DNA from: Actinomycetota bacterium | Lineage (GTDB): Bacteria; Actinomycetota; Actinomycetes; Nanopelagicales; Nanopelagicaceae | DNA: 6,827 bases | Assembly (NCBI GenBank): GCA_013205455.1 | Contig: JABMMO010000091.1 | Span: 1 to 6,827, forward strand | Direction: 5' to 3' | Part shown: in pieces, positions 6,367 through 6,827 of the stretch | Numbering within the stretch: position 1 is the stretch's first letter | Layout: each line of letters begins with the position of its first letter | Translations under genes and position numbers: made by a program | Notes under the pieces: model-generated | Databases searched by the model: none | The model's input: only the letters and a program-made list of their open reading frames with translations | What the model was told of the DNA's origin: nothing

Positions 6367-6827
6367 AAGGATTTTATTTCTGAAATCAAGTCTTGGCGTT
6401 CATCATCTGTTAAGCGAATAAAATGTAATTTGTTATTGTCCCAGCGGTTTTTTAGAAATGAAAATCCTAACCACGGTTTTGTTCTGCAAATAATTGCTGT
6501 TGGCAAATTTGAGTTTTTAGCCTCTAAACATGCAATTCTAATTGCTTCTAGATTATTTCCATCTATTTCAATTGCATTCCATCCGAAAGCTTCGAATTTG
6601 TCTACGATCGGTTCAATCGGCATAAGTTGCGCCATTTGACCATCTACTTGCATGCCATTTACATCAACGATGATATTTATATTTTTTAAGCTTTGAGAAC
6701 TGGCAAGTTGTAATGATTCCCAAGTGACACCTTCTTGCAACTCGCCATCACTCAAAAAGACCCAGATGTTTCCAGGGATATTTTTTATTTTTCTAGCTAT
6801 GGCTCGACCAACACTGACTCCTAAAGC
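6363..6827 (-). CDS. Transketolase, N-terminal (TPP diphosphate-binding) subunit, 5' end beyond window
   Basis: First half of a split transketolase. 154 residues are visible; the frame is open to the right edge, so about the first 120 residues of a typical ~270-aa subunit are missing. A TTG in frame at 6755 is internal, since conserved sequence continues upstream of it (ALGVSVGRAIA). In visible numbering, the TPP/metal motif begins at SDGELQEG (26-33, Asp27) and closes at DVNGMQVDG (55-63, Asn57 as the second metal ligand, Met60 at the hydrophobic position under the thiazole). FEAFGWNAIEIDG (78-90) follows. The usual TxKGKG loop is replaced by RTKPWLGFSFLKNRW (115-129), with a histidine in KLHFIRL (133-139) where transketolases carry an active-site His. 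The first glycine of the common GDG is serine, but the metal-binding aspartate is kept. It is coupled to the C subunit. Identity is secure; substrate is not. Confidence 0.88.
   Translation of the reverse strand, partial: ALGVSVGRAIARKIKNIPGNIWVFLSDGELQEGVTWESLQLASSQSLKNINIIVDVNGMQVDGQMAQLMPIEPIVDKFEAFGWNAIEIDGNNLEAIRIACLEAKNSNLPTAIICRTKPWLGFSFLKNRWDNNKLHFIRLTDDERQDLISEIKSL

Noticed and set aside
6753..6755. TTG as the start of the transketolase N subunit
   Set aside because: Conserved transketolase sequence (ALGVSVGRAIA) continues upstream to the window edge, and the TPP motif begins right after it, so the true start is outside the window.

Overview
This 6.8 kb window is a compact block of sugar-phosphate and thiamine-diphosphate (TPP) enzymes in two convergent gene groups. 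The DNA is AT-leaning (roughly 40% GC by eye). Genes are tightly packed, two pairs overlap by an ATGA, and the convergent stop codons lie only five bases apart. The kinase resembles xylulokinases of Actinobacteria (for example its LWND and SDATGTGYFD motifs). Low GC, tight packing and this kinase style would fit a streamlined low-GC actinobacterium, such as the freshwater acI/Nanopelagicales type. That is a guess from style, not a demonstrated assignment.

Plus strand, 1-4511: (i) the C-terminal part of a 2-oxoacid-dehydrogenase-type E1 protein, with a complete beta-type half and a frame open to the left edge, so probably an alpha-beta fusion; (ii) a single-domain SIS sugar-phosphate isomerase of the arabinose-5-phosphate isomerase type; (iii) an FGGY kinase of the xylulokinase type, overlapping the isomerase by ATGA; (iv) an M42-family metallo-aminopeptidase-like protein related to FrvX/SgcX.

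Minus strand, 6827-4517 (reading right to left): (v) the N-terminal transketolase subunit, cut by the right edge; (vi) the C-terminal transketolase subunit, overlapping (v) by ATGA; (vii) a BtpA/SgcQ-family TIM-barrel protein. The genes on this strand look like one operon.

Together the genes suggest catabolism of a ketopentose or other ketose. The FGGY kinase would phosphorylate a ketose, the SIS protein would interconvert an aldose/ketose phosphate, and the split transketolase would move a two-carbon unit from the ketose phosphate into central metabolism. The M42 and BtpA proteins have no assigned step, but both families also occur together in the E. coli sgc operon (SgcX, SgcQ), a putative sugar locus. 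The substrate cannot be read from the sequence. D-xylulose is the default; D-apulose is an alternative, because the described apiose route also pairs an FGGY kinase with a split transketolase. No RNA genes, mobile elements, CRISPR arrays or extended repeats were seen. There is no gene-free stretch above about 55 bases.
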